Assembly: GCA_038323575.1 (NCBI GenBank)
Contig: JBBQHB010000004.1
Coordinates: 1 to 64,000, forward strand
Length of the DNA stretch: 64,000 nucleotides
Direction: 5' to 3'
Source of the DNA: CAINVV01 sp038323575
GTDB lineage: Bacteria; Bacteroidota; Bacteroidia; Bacteroidales; Prolixibacteraceae
In this document: positions 35,164 to 45,500 of the stretch, in pieces
Layout of the letters: each line of letters begins with the position of its first letter
Position numbering within the stretch: position 1 is the first letter of the stretch
Notes under the pieces: generated by a model
Told to the model about the DNA's origin: nothing
Databases searched by the model: none
Seen by the model: the letters and a program-made list of their open reading frames with translations, nothing else
Program-made: the position numbers and the translations under genes

Positions 35164-35224
35164 GTGACCGGGTGACTTGGTGATTCCATCCTGAATCAAG
35201 ATTATATCTGAGTCACCCGGTCAC
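35164..35224. repeat. 14-bp perfect inverted repeat
   Basis: GTGACCGGGTGACT (35164-35177) and AGTCACCCGGTCAC (35211-35224) with a 33-bp spacer. Neighbouring GTGACT/GTGATT words suggest decayed tandem units of 7-8 bases. Confidence 0.65.
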
Positions 35225-35338
35225 TTATATTCACCTTTTCCCTTCTGTCTCAGAACTAATGTCTTCAGTATTTGTTAAGTTATTGACAATAATTTGTAAT
35301 ATTGTCTGTATGATTCAATTTTATGCAAAAGAATCCCA

Positions 35339-36427
35339 ATGAAAGAGCTGCCGAATATACTGATCGTCGATGATATTCCATCCAACCTCACTTACCTGAA
35401 AATCATTCTGAAAGGCATCGAAGCCAATATCATTGAAGCAGAATCAGGGCTTGAAGCTTTGGAAAAGATTGAGGGTTATCCTCTTTCCCTGGCCATCCTG
35501 GATGTACAGATGTCAGGCATGAATGGTTATGAACTGGCTGTCAGGTTAAACAAAAACCGGCTCACCAACTGCATTCCTATTATCTTCCTGACAGCAGCTT
35601 TCCCAAATAACGTTCAGATTATGACCGGGTACGAATCGGGGGCGGTGGATTACATCATCAAACCCATTAACAGGAAGGTGCTTATTAGCAAAGTCAACAT
35701 TTTCATACAATTGTTTCTTCAAAAGCAACTTATTGTAGAAAGTCATGAAGAACTGAAGCGCTCGGAAATAGAGATTCAGAAGGGAAGAGAGCTGCAGCAA
35801 CAGTTGAATCACCACCTGATCAATGCCCGCGAAGAGGAACGGGCCGCCATTTCACTAATTATCCACGATGAGTTGGGTCAGTCGCTGACAGCATTGAAAA
35901 TGGATATGGGTTGGCTGAAAAAAAATACAGGCCACGAATCGGTGCCGCAAAAACTGGAGAAAATGATTTCTGCCACCAATGATATTATCAGCAAAGTTCA
36001 ACGAATATCCTCCGAATTACACCCTAAATTACTGACAGACCTGGGGTTGGAAGATGCCATAGAATGGTATTGCGGAGAACAACAGGAAAGAACCGGTCTG
36101 GAATTTGAACTGTCGCTGGAAGGTATCTCCAGCAAAGATTTCCGGACAGATCTTGCTCTTTTCAGGATCCTCCAGGAAGCATTGACCAATGTTATCCGGC
36201 ATTCCCGGGCCACCAAAGTAGCCATCACCATCCTTCATGACAAGAGCGGTACTTCAATGACCATTGCCGACGATGGTGTTGGTATAGATCCCCGGACGCT
36301 TGAAAGTTCTAATTCTATGGGTCTTTTCGGTATGCGGGAAAGGGCCAGGCAATGCAACGGCACCTTAGAATTAGAGGAGAATTTTCCGGTTGGTACCAGA
36401 ATCAATGTATTTTTCCCATCATCTTAG
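35339..36427 (+). CDS. Receiver plus HisKA_3 histidine kinase
   Basis: 362 residues. An N-terminal receiver domain has phospho-acceptor Asp55 in LAILDVQMSGMNG and the conserved Lys of IIKPINRK. A coiled-coil linker precedes a NarX/DesK-type kinase: His176 in LIIHDELGQSLTALKMDMG, the N-box region ILQEALTNVIRHSRATKVAI, and G-boxes IADDGVGIDPR and MGLFGMRERARQC. There is no sensor or membrane domain, so input presumably arrives through its receiver from another kinase. It is probably paired with the LuxR-type regulator encoded 10 bases downstream. Its receiver closely resembles that of the 29841 hybrid kinase (ILIVDD, GYESGAVDYI.KPINR). Confidence 0.9.
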   Translation: MKELPNILIVDDIPSNLTYLKIILKGIEANIIEAESGLEALEKIEGYPLSLAILDVQMSGMNGYELAVRLNKNRLTNCIPIIFLTAAFPNNVQIMTGYESGAVDYIIKPINRKVLISKVNIFIQLFLQKQLIVESHEELKRSEIEIQKGRELQQQLNHHLINAREEERAAISLIIHDELGQSLTALKMDMGWLKKNTGHESVPQKLEKMISATNDIISKVQRISSELHPKLLTDLGLEDAIEWYCGEQQERTGLEFELSLEGISSKDFRTDLALFRILQEALTNVIRHSRATKVAITILHDKSGTSMTIADDGVGIDPRTLESSNSMGLFGMRERARQCNGTLELEENFPVGTRINVFFPSS

Positions 36428-36437
36428 ATCAATTCTT

Positions 36438-37067
36438 ATGAAGATATTAATTGCTGACGATCACGCGATCGTCAGGGAAGGGGTCAAGCAAATAGTGAGA
36501 ATGTTGCCCGAAGTTAAACTGATTGATGAAGCTTCTGACGGAAAAGAAGCGCTCGCTAAATTGATCAAAACAGCGTATGACCTGGCAATACTGGATATCT
36601 CAATGCCCGGGATGACCGGGCTTGACTTGTTACAGCACCTCAGAAACATACACATTGAGACCCGTGTCCTGATCCTTAGTTTCCATCCGCAGGAACAATA
36701 TGCTGTCCGGGCCTTTAAATTAGGCGCTTCAGGTTATCTATCCAAAGACAGCGCCTATGAAGAGCTGGCCATGGCTATCCGGAAAATTGCCGCCGGCGGC
36801 AAATATGTTTCGGCTGCCCTGGCTGAAAAGCTTTTCTTCAATGAAGTAAGCAGCACCGCCCAGCAACTGCACGAATCACTTTCAGAACGTGAGTTCCAGG
36901 TCATGATTATGCTGGCTAAAGGAAAATCGGTCACCGAAATCGCCACAGAACTTTTTATTTCAGACAAGACCGTTGCTACCTACCGTTCCCGGATCATGGA
37001 GAAAATGCAGATGAAAAAGAACGCAGAACTGACGATGTTTGCACTCCGGAATAATTTAATCGAATAA
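36438..37067 (+). CDS. NarL/LuxR-family response regulator
   Basis: 209 residues from ATG 36438 (MKILIADDHAIVREGVKQI). A TTG start that would overlap the kinase is less likely. The receiver has phospho-acceptor Asp53 in LAILDISMPGMTGLDLL and the KDSAYEE segment. The C-terminal LuxR helix-turn-helix is LSEREFQVMIMLAKGKSVTE followed by IATELFISDKTVATYRSRIM. It is the DNA-binding partner of the HisKA_3 kinase just upstream. The palindrome CGTAGG-n7-CCTACG at 37588-37606, in front of the next DUF4402 gene, is a candidate operator. Confidence 0.92.
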   Translation: MKILIADDHAIVREGVKQIVRMLPEVKLIDEASDGKEALAKLIKTAYDLAILDISMPGMTGLDLLQHLRNIHIETRVLILSFHPQEQYAVRAFKLGASGYLSKDSAYEELAMAIRKIAAGGKYVSAALAEKLFFNEVSSTAQQLHESLSEREFQVMIMLAKGKSVTEIATELFISDKTVATYRSRIMEKMQMKKNAELTMFALRNNLIE

Positions 37068-37077
37068 ATTTAAGAGT

Positions 37078-37196
37078 TTCGGGTTCCGGGTTTCGGGTTT
37101 GCGCTCTCCCGGTCATTTTCACCGTTTCCCCGTTTCCCCGTTTCACCGTTTCACCGTTTCCCCGTTTCTCCGTTTCCCCGTTTCTCGCTTCGGGTC
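37078..37196. repeat. CCGTTTCCCCGTTTCACC tandem repeat
   Basis: About a dozen imperfect 9-base units of CGTTTCCCC/CGTTTCACC type immediately after the LuxR regulator gene. Confidence 0.7.
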
Positions 37197-37344
37197 TATG
37201 CTCCTCTATCCTTTAAAAATTCGCTCCATCCGCCCGATACGATCCTATTTCATTTTTCAAATGCCTGCCGCGGACGGGTTGTTCTCTCTCACTATTTTTC
37301 CACCAAAATATCGCCGCTATCCGGCTTGACGCTTTAGCAACCTT

Positions 37345-37530
37345 GTCTCCCTGACTCTCCCTGTCTCCAAGTCCCCCTGTCCCCAAGTCCCACAGTCCCA
37401 CAGTCCCACAGTCCCCGAGTCGCCAAGTCCCCAAGTCCCCGAGTCCCCCAGTCCCCGAGTCCCCCAGTCCCATAGTCCCACAGTCCCCCAGTCTCCCAGT
37501 CCCCAAGTCCCCGAGTCCCCAAGTCTCCCT
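37345..37530. repeat. CCCCAAGTC/CCCACAGTC tandem repeat
   Basis: Roughly 20 imperfect 8-9 base units (CCCCAAGT, CCCACAGT, CCCCGAGT, CCCCCAGT). It is the longest repeat block in the window and similar to the block inside the ABC ATPase gene. Confidence 0.75.
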
Positions 37531-37587
37531 GTAGTTCCACACATTTCCCGTTTTCATTACCCATTCTTCCGAAATCAACCATCACTA

Positions 37588-37606
37588 CGTAGGAGAAACC
37601 CCTACG
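37588..37606. promoter_or_regulatory. Candidate response-regulator operator
   Basis: Perfect inverted repeat CGTAGG-n7-CCTACG, 118 bp upstream of the ATG at 37724 and downstream of the LuxR regulator gene. The left half-site lies in the self-complementary word TACGTA. It could instead be a weak terminator. Confidence 0.35.
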
Positions 37607-37723
37607 CAAAAATCAGTTTTTTTCATCGCCAATATACGTCTTCCCCTATTTATTATAGCGGGTGGTCATGCTATTTTTACCCTATCAAAAGATATTGATT
37701 TAAAATCTAACTAATTCAAAGTC

Positions 37724-38227
37724 ATGAAAGCAAAAGTTACCATAGGAATTGCACTCTTTCTTCTCGGAGGCGCATTCCATGCTTTTGCCCAAGCGACTGC
37801 CTATGCCAACATTTATGCCTGCGTGGTTGCACCTATCGGATTTACCAAAACTGCCGATTTGAGTTTTAGCGACGCCAATGTATCCAAAAGCAGCAACACG
37901 ATTGAGATTACCAGTGACAATTCGGGCAATGCTTCTGATATAGAAATGGGATCCGGCGGAACAACTTCACTTGCCACCTTTGTAGTGTCTAACAGAGATC
38001 ATTTAACTTTTGATGTCACCCTGCCGACTGAAGCAATACAGATTGGTGACAATAATTCCAACATAATGACAATCAATAACTTTACAAGCGCTAACAAATT
38101 AACCGGATCCTTTATCAATGGAAGCAGAGAAATCAAAGTAGCCGCTACACTCCATATGCCTGAAAATCAGGTTGCAGGAAATTTTTATGCTCAAAACCCG
38201 TTTCCTGTAACAATCAATTACAACTGA
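37724..38227 (+). CDS. DUF4402 exported protein (putative fibre subunit) 3
   Basis: 167 residues with a signal peptide (MKAKVTIGIALFLLGGAFHA, cut near AFAQ). The mature part follows DUF4402: ACVVAPIGFTKTADLSFSDA, NTIEITSDNSGN, ATFVVSNRDHLTFDVTLPTE, MTINNFTSANKL, IKVAATLHMPENQVAGNFYA, ending PFPVTINYN. It is a paralogue of the 33836 and 34459 products. It lies directly upstream of the PapD-like chaperone gene, as subunit genes often do in chaperone-usher operons. A terminator hairpin at 38275 separates them. Confidence 0.8.
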   Translation: MKAKVTIGIALFLLGGAFHAFAQATAYANIYACVVAPIGFTKTADLSFSDANVSKSSNTIEITSDNSGNASDIEMGSGGTTSLATFVVSNRDHLTFDVTLPTEAIQIGDNNSNIMTINNFTSANKLTGSFINGSREIKVAATLHMPENQVAGNFYAQNPFPVTINYN

Positions 38228-38274
38228 TATTCCCTCCCTTACTATACCAAATAATGTCGATATTATTAGTTCAG

Positions 38275-38297
38275 ACGCCTTCAGGGCGTTTTTTTGT
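38275..38297 (+). terminator. Terminator after DUF4402 gene 3
   Basis: Stem ACGCC-ttcag-GGCGT (38275-38289) followed by a run of T. Rho-independent type. Confidence 0.75.
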
Positions 38298-38320
38298 GGG
38301 ATATATTGTCGTTCAATCAT

Positions 38321-38350
38321 TTTGATAAATAAAAATATTATATATATTTG
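38321..38350 (+). promoter_or_regulatory. Bacteroidota-type promoter for the chaperone gene
   Basis: TTTG (38321-38324) and TATATTTG (38343-38350) are separated by 18 bases, close to the TTTG-n19-21-TAnnTTTG consensus. The ATG follows at 38411. It is the best two-box match among the primary-sigma candidates in this window. Confidence 0.5.
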
Positions 38351-38410
38351 TGTCCAAATGCAGGGTTTTATTGATTCTCCCTTGTTCATCCTGCCAAATG
38401 CCGATCTATT

Positions 38411-39262
38411 ATGCTGAAAATGAAATTCACATTGAAATTTTTTCTGGTTTTTACCGGATTGTTTTTTTTGTGCGTCCTATCCAACTATACACTTCATGCG
38501 CAGGGGGATCTGATGGTGTTTCCGAAGCGTTTAGTATTCGAAGGTTCTGTCAAATCAGGGGAACTCAATCTGGCAAACATTGGCAATGATACTGCCCGTT
38601 ACAATATCTCTTTTGTGCAGTACCGGATGAACGAAGACGGATCTTTTACAGAGATCCAGAAACCGGATGAAGGACAGAATTTTTCAGATCCGTTTCTGCG
38701 CTATTACCCGAGAAATATCATATTGGCTCCCAGAGAATCCCAGGTAGTTAAGATTCAGTTAACGAAAACTAACTTGCTTAAGGACGGGGAATACCGGTCG
38801 CATATTTATTTCAGGGCAGTTCCCAATGTGACGGCACTCGGTGAAGAAGAAAAAAAGGATACCACAAAATTTTCAATCAGGTTAATTCCGATATTCGGCA
38901 TTACTATTCCCGTTCTCATTCGTGTGGGAGAATCCAACGCCAAGGTAGCGCTGTCAAATCTCAGCTTTTCAATACAAAACGATACGATTCCGGTTCTTCA
39001 GGTTAAAATGAACCGCACCGGAAATATGTCGGTTTACGGAGACTTATCAGTCAACCATCTCTCACCTACCGGGAAAAAGACCCAGGTTGGCAAAGCCAAC
39101 GGCATTGCAGTCTATACGCCCAACGCCGCAAGACGCTTCCAATTGTCTTTAATGCGCAATCCTGCCGTTGATTACCGATCCGGCACCCTTCATGTGGAGT
39201 ACTCCGCTCCTACCGATGCCAAACCGATGAAATATGCCGAGGCCAATCTTCAGTTAAAGTAA
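38411..39262 (+). CDS. PapD-like periplasmic chaperone
   Basis: 283 residues with a signal peptide (MLKMKFTLKFFLVFTGLFFL, cut near LHAQ). The mature chain has the two-domain Ig-like layout of fimbrial chaperones. GDLMVFPKRLVFEGSVKSGE matches the first strands. The YYPRNIILAPRESQVVKIQL segment is where these chaperones place the P...L.P...Q.v.i signature. FGITIPVLIRVGESN marks the entry to the second domain. In chaperone-usher pathways these proteins fold subunits and hand them to the usher. Here the likely clients are the DUF4402 proteins and the likely partner the 54708 product. That is inference from context and pattern. Confidence 0.75.
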   Translation: MLKMKFTLKFFLVFTGLFFLCVLSNYTLHAQGDLMVFPKRLVFEGSVKSGELNLANIGNDTARYNISFVQYRMNEDGSFTEIQKPDEGQNFSDPFLRYYPRNIILAPRESQVVKIQLTKTNLLKDGEYRSHIYFRAVPNVTALGEEEKKDTTKFSIRLIPIFGITIPVLIRVGESNAKVALSNLSFSIQNDTIPVLQVKMNRTGNMSVYGDLSVNHLSPTGKKTQVGKANGIAVYTPNAARRFQLSLMRNPAVDYRSGTLHVEYSAPTDAKPMKYAEANLQLK

Positions 39263-39291
39263 TTCCGCACATACGTTCGCACCATTGTGCA
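39262..39291. promoter_or_regulatory. Candidate activator sites upstream of the giant adhesin
   Basis: TCCGCACA (39264-39271) and GTTCGCAC (39275-39282) are close together here and both occur in the 33331-33386 block. They are about 140 bp upstream of a weak sigma-54-type element at 39421. Confidence 0.4.
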
Positions 39292-39420
39292 TATCCTAAA
39301 CGACTAAATAGCAGCACAGCCCTCCCTTCAATTATTTTGTTAATTCTATTTTTTGTAATCAATTGTATTATTGAGCTTTAGATTATTAATCATAATTCAA
39401 TGGTGATTTTTTCAAAATCT

Positions 39421-39435
39421 TGGCATGCAAATTGA
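39421..39435 (+). promoter_or_regulatory. Weak sigma-54-type promoter candidate
   Basis: TGGCATGCAAATTGA has the spacing of TGGCAC-n5-TTGC with two mismatches, one of them the important -12 C. It lies about 120 bp upstream of the first ATG of the giant gene. Taken alone it is weak; the upstream motif pair raises its standing. Confidence 0.3.
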
Positions 39436-39558
39436 TATTATATTGTATTACTTAACGCAGTCAAACACTTTCGGTTCTGAACCATTGGTTTGCCTGCCAA
39501 CTCTGTGACTTTCAAAGAATATTGTTACATTTACGTTGAGATAAAAGAGCATTGACCA

Positions 39559-42500
39559 ATGACCCTGAGCCAGATAATAATTTTTTTTGGAAATTTGAAT
39601 GCCAAAGTGCTTAAGCAAATATTTCGAAAAAAAACGGCACGCATTGATCGGCAATACAAACGACCTCAATTTATGACGAAAGCCCTAAATATTGCGGTAC
39701 TAAGATACTTCAGGATGAAGCAGCCAATTGGTCTCAGTTTTCATTCTGTGCCAGAATTACCTAAATCGTATATCTCCTTCTCGTTAAAGGAGGTAGTACT
39801 GGCCATCATAATTTTATTAAGCAGTAATTATTTTGCTCAGGCAGCTACAAGGACTGCTTCATCTTCAGGTAACTGGACTGCTACAGCTACCTGGGGAGGA
39901 TCTGCCATTCCTACAATAAACGATGTCGTCATCATCAACAACGGGATTAACGTTACTGTTAATACAGCTGCTGTGTGTAGTAGTTTCACATTGAATGGGG
40001 GAGCTACCGGCAATACTGTAACGATCAGCGGAACAAACAGCCTAACCGTGACCAACGGAGTATCCATTGGCGCCGGTACGGGTATTGACAACAAAATATT
40101 GGCAGTGGGGGCAGGTACACTTTCCTGCAGTTCAATTACCGTTACTGCAGCGGGAAGCACCAACAGATGGTCCGGCGTTAGTATATCATCAGGAACAGTA
40201 AATGTAACCGGTAGCATTACCATGAATGACACGAACGATGATATTACATTTACCGGAGCCGGGACGTTAAATGTCGGTGGAAGTATGAGCGGTGGTACAT
40301 TTACCAGTTCTACAGGTACTGTAAATTATAATGGCGCCGTAGCACAAACGTTGGGCAATTATGCTTATTATAATCTCACACTTTCAGGAAGCGGAATTAA
40401 TACAGCGACTGCTGTCACGGTAAATGGTACCCTTTCGATGGAGGGAACTGCAACTATTTCTGCAGCGCCCACTTACGGCGGATCTGCCACATTGCAATAC
40501 AACACAACTTCTGCAAGAACGGCAGGAGTGGAATGGGTAGCTACGTTTTCAGGATCTGGAGGGATTATCATTGACAATACCGGCGCTATCACGATGAATA
40601 GTGCAAAGATCCTGGATTGTGGCGTTCCGCTAACGATCAACAATACCTCAACATTGCTGACCAATAATTATGATCTGACGCTTGGAGGTGACTTTATCAA
40701 CAATGGTACCTTCACTGCCGGAAGTTCCAATATCATCATCAATTGTACGGGAACACAGAATATTGCAGGTTTTGTTACATCCGGAACTGTTTCAATGATG
40801 AAAACAGGGGGAACCGCAACTTTTACCGGAAATGTGAATGGAAGTCAATTAATCATTAATGGGACAGGAGGCACATTAAATCTTGGTGCAGGATTGACAC
40901 ATACTTTTACAGGAAACTGGACCCGGACCAACGGCACACTGAACGGTGGTTCGAGCCTGCTCAAAATTGGCGGAATTGTAAGCGGGACCGGTGGCACATT
41001 TACCGCAGGTACCGGTACCGTCGAATGGTATGCGGCAGGTGCACAAACCCTGGCCGGAGTAACTTACAACAACCTTACCCTCTCCGGAGGCGGGGCAAAA
41101 ACAACCACCGGGGCAGCTGTCAACGGCATCTTTTCGATTGAAGGAACAACGACGACTGCCGGAACAGCTCCAACTTATGGTGCAGCTGCAACACTTCAGT
41201 ACAAAGGTTCAGCACTGCAAACCACAGGCATAGAATTTCCTGCAACATTTACCGGATCAGGGGGAGTTATTATTAACAATGCGAGCGGAGTTAACCTGGG
41301 CGGATCCAAGACCATAACCAATGGTTTAACGCTTACAAGCGGCACCTTTGCTGTCGGCAGCAATACACTTACCCTGAACGGCCCCGCCATAGCTGGAACG
41401 CCTTCCAACTTATCTACAACATCAAATTCAAGTCTGGTTTTCGGGGGAAGTTCTTCCGGGGCTATAATTCCATCAAGTATTATAGCTTTAAATAACCTGA
41501 CCATCAACAATGCGAACGGTGTAACATTAAATTGTTCACCTACTCTAAGCGGAGCCTTAACGTTATCTTCAGGCGCACTCAATTTAAACGCCTTAACGCT
41601 TACCATTGGTGCAACAGGCAGCTACACTTGCGGTAGCGGATCAATCAATGGCAATGCACTCTCATCTTTTATAATCAACGGATCGACTGCAACCTATTTA
41701 CCACCAGGTACTTATCAAAATCTGACCATCAACAGAAACCTGGGTGTCACAATGTGCGGTAACACAATCGTCAACGGTGCCCTCACGCTCAACAACGGTG
41801 ATTTTACAGTTGCCGGCAATACCCTGACACTGAACGGCCCTACCATTTCAGGTTCTCCGGGAAATCTAATGACCAACGCAACCTCTTCAATGGTGTTTGG
41901 CGGATCATCAGCAGGAGTAATCCTTCCTTCCAATGTGGCAACCCTACTCAATTTGACTATCAACAATTCGAATGGAATTTCCCTGAGCGGGACCTTGTCG
42001 ATTGTGGGTATCCTCAACCTGACATTAGGAAACCTGAACACTACGGCGACTAATTTACTGACAATCAATAATACAGTCGCAGGCAGCATTGTATCGGCAT
42101 CCGCTTCAAGTTTTGTCAACGGGCCATTGGCAAGGAAGTTGGCGGCCAATATTGCCGTAAACGGAACAAGCTATAACTTCCCCGTAGGAGATGGTGCCGA
42201 CTTTAGACCTTTCGATCTGATCAATATCCGGACAGGCGCGACCACTCCGGTAATGCAGGTAACTGAAAACAGCTCAGGTGCCACCACAGAGGATGGAACC
42301 ACTATGTTCTCTATTTCGCCGCGCAACTGGCGTTTGCAAACAATAAGCGGCAATTTTACCAGTGCTTTTGTTCAGCTAACAGACGGAGGTATCGATTTTA
42401 CCAAAAACGTCGGTCAATCATCTGCTCAGGTTGGTCCCTACTCCTCTGTCGGGGGAACAAATATAGGTGTATCCATTACTTCAGGCCAGGCTGTAACCTC

Positions 42501-45500
42501 CAATTCATATTTTGCCATAGGTATTGCTACCATCAAAACTTATTATACTTACCAGTCGGGCGACTGGAAATCGAGTTCTACCTGGACGAGGGACCCTTCC
42601 GGGTCATTCTGGATCAATGCTGGTGTACCTACGTCTTTAGATAATGTTGTCATATTAAATGGCCGGACCGCTACAATTTTCGAGAATGGCAAATTTTGTG
42701 CGACACTTGAAGTCAGATTGGGTGGCACATTGGATTTAGCCACTTACAATGGTCACAATTTTGGAACAGTCTCGGGGCAAGGTCTCATTAAGCTATCTTC
42801 AAGTTCATTTCCGGCAGGAGATTTTACCAGTTTTGTTGCAGCAGGTGCCGGTACAGTCGAATACTACGACCTCAATAATACAGGTATAAGCAATACACAA
42901 CTCACCTATAACAATTTAATTGTCTCAAATTATACAACTTTTGCCAGAACAGTTTATCTGAACAATTCCAGCAATCCCATCAACTATACTTTAAACGGAA
43001 ACTTTGACCTTAAAAATGTCTCCACCGGATCACTTACTTTCAGTTTTGGTAATTCTGCTGCTTCAGACAACCTGATTAACATGACCGTGTATGGAAACTT
43101 TACGGTGGCTGCGGGTTGTAATGTCAGGGTAAATAATTTTGCCACCTCCCATGCCTTGCCGAACCCTTCCAACAGCACATCGGTTTTCCCAGTTCACACG
43201 CTCAATATTTACGGTGATTTTTCCAACAACGGCTCTGTCAGGTTCACCGGATTGCCATCACCGATGGCCAATGCCTATTATCTCCTGACAACAACCGCAA
43301 CCGGGGGCACTAATTATGGAGATGTTCAGGTTTTCTTCAAAGGTGGCACAGACAATACACTCACCTGCAACGGAGTGACTGATTTCTTCAGGTTGATTGT
43401 TGAAAAAGGGGTAGACCAATCGAATGTTTTGGAGGTAGTTTCCGCTAATACCAGCAATTTTGCCTTGTATGGGCCAAATTATCAGGGTAACAATACTTTC
43501 AATGGCGGAACAGATGGTTATGGCTGGGGTACCTATTACAAGGCCCTGTTTATTCACTACGGAACCCTTAAACTTAATACCAATATTTCCATTCCCTCTT
43601 TGACGGAAGGGGGTCAGGACTTTAATCTTATTCCAACTGCATGTCTGTGGCTGAACGGAGCCACTGTTTCGACTACGGTTACCGGGGTAAACGGAACCGG
43701 TTACCAGGCGGCCACTTTGTATGGAAAACTCAGGCTAACCTCCGGTTCTTTCTCAACAGGTGATGCGGCAGGGATCGTTTTGGGGACATTGGGAACGCCC
43801 GAAATGCTGATTGAAGGAACCGGCATCCTGGATGTCAGTCAGGCCTGGGTCGCCACTGCAGGCGCCAATCTGATGAGTTATACCCAAACAGGCGGGACAG
43901 CCAACTTCAGGATGCAGGGAGAAAACCATGCCGGACCGATGTTGGGATTGAACAGCAGCAATACCGTATTTACGATGACGGGAGGTGTTTTGAATTTCAC
44001 TGATAATGCATTTATAGGAGGCGGAAATTCTTACCAGATCATGGATATCCAGGCTCAGCAAGGGAACTACCAGGTAACCGGCGGCACTGTTAACCTCAAT
44101 CTCCCGGGCGCAGGTACAACCTATACGGCCAATTCCACAGTGCCATTTTACAACATGAATATTTCCAGGAATGGAGGAGCCACGACTTCGATCCAATGGA
44201 ATGCTCCCGGAGGCGATCTGACTATTTTGAATGATTTATCAATAGGCGCTAATACTGTGTTGAACCTGAATACCAGCACCATCAATTTAACAGTGGGACA
44301 CAATTTCAACTTACCTGCAGGCGCTACTTATACCCCCGGAAACAACACGACGACTTTCAATGGAACAGGCGGTCAGGTTTTCACCAATGCCGGAACGATT
44401 ACGACTGGATTAAACAATTTTATCCTGTCCAATGGAAGCAACACCGATATATCCAACGCTCTGACCGTCGTTGGTGCACTGACCATAAACAGCTCCTGTT
44501 TCTTAAATGATTTGGGATCTGTTATTTCAGTTGGCGGAAATGTGACAAACAACGGAATTCATAACAGTCAGGCCAACGGGCGAATCCTCTTAAACGGAGC
44601 AGGCGCTCAAACCATAGGAGGATCGGGAACGGGAGTTTTTGGTAATTTTGGCGTCAATAAAGCGTCGGGTACTGCTGTTTTCACATCCAACCAATCTATT
44701 ACCGGAAACCTGCGACTCGTAACAGGAATATTAAATATTGGCATCTACAACCTAAGTCTTTCGGCAACATCCAACATATACGATGTCCTGGTCGGGACTC
44801 CTGCCCCCACAACTTTCGGTAATGCCAAGATGATTACTACTTCTGGGCAGCAAAGTGATGGTGGTTTAACGAAAACATATGGTGCAATTGGTTCATTTCT
44901 GTTCCCGCTGGGTTCCGGTGCTGCCTACCATCCCGCAACCATTGCATTCGCCCAAGCGCCTGCCACCTGGGGTGACATCACAATCAAACCGGTTGCCCTG
45001 GTCCATCCGTTTGTAACCACCGGTAATTCCGGTGCGATGAAGTATTACTGGAAGGTTATCAGCAACGGAATCACCGGAATTCAACCCGGTTCTGTTTCGC
45101 ATACCTATCAATATGTTTCACCTGCCGATGTGGTTGGAATTGAAAACAATTATATCACAGGTTTATACAATCCTTATACCTGGACCGGAGGCGCCACTGC
45201 GCAAGTGGACAAGATTGCAAAAAAATTACTTTTCCCCTCCATAAATAATGTAGATGGTGATTATACTGGTGGTGTACCGGCTGCTTTCGGTATAATTACA
45301 GTTTTTTACAGCCGTACAAACGGCAATTGGAATGCAGCTGCCACCTGGTCGACTGATCCGGTTTTAAAACATACCGGTGCTGCAGCCGCAATATTACCAA
45401 CTTCTGATGATGCGGTCGTTATCGGAGATGGCGGAAGTATCAACCATGTAGTCACTGTAATTGCCAATGGGGCAGTATCAGGTGGACTGCAAATAAATCT

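Larger units (their letters stand above)
35005..35338. other. Intergenic region with terminator and long inverted repeat
   Basis: 334 bases with no gene. A terminator hairpin lies at 35119-35152. A perfect 14-bp inverted repeat lies at 35164-35177 and 35211-35224. The final 60 bases form the leader of the receiver-kinase gene. Confidence 0.6.
37068..37723. other. Long repeat-filled intergenic region
   Basis: 656 bases without a gene. Two tandem-repeat blocks (about 37078-37196 and 37345-37530) and a 19-bp palindrome (37588-37606) are present. Open frames on the minus strand that read GLGDLGTGRLGD are translations of the repeat and not genes. Confidence 0.7.

Noticed and set aside
37345..37530. 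CRISPR array
   Set aside because: Units are only 8-9 bases, contiguous and imperfect, with no unique spacers and no cas genes in the window.
37213..37609. Minus-strand open frames rich in GLGDLGTG
   Set aside because: These are translations of the 8-9 base tandem repeat in three frames. No signal, domain or start context supports a gene.
37650..37680. Sigma-54 promoter before DUF4402 gene 3 (GTGGTCATGCTATTTTT)
   Set aside because: Only TGG of the -24 box fits and the -12 box lacks GC, so the match is no better than chance.
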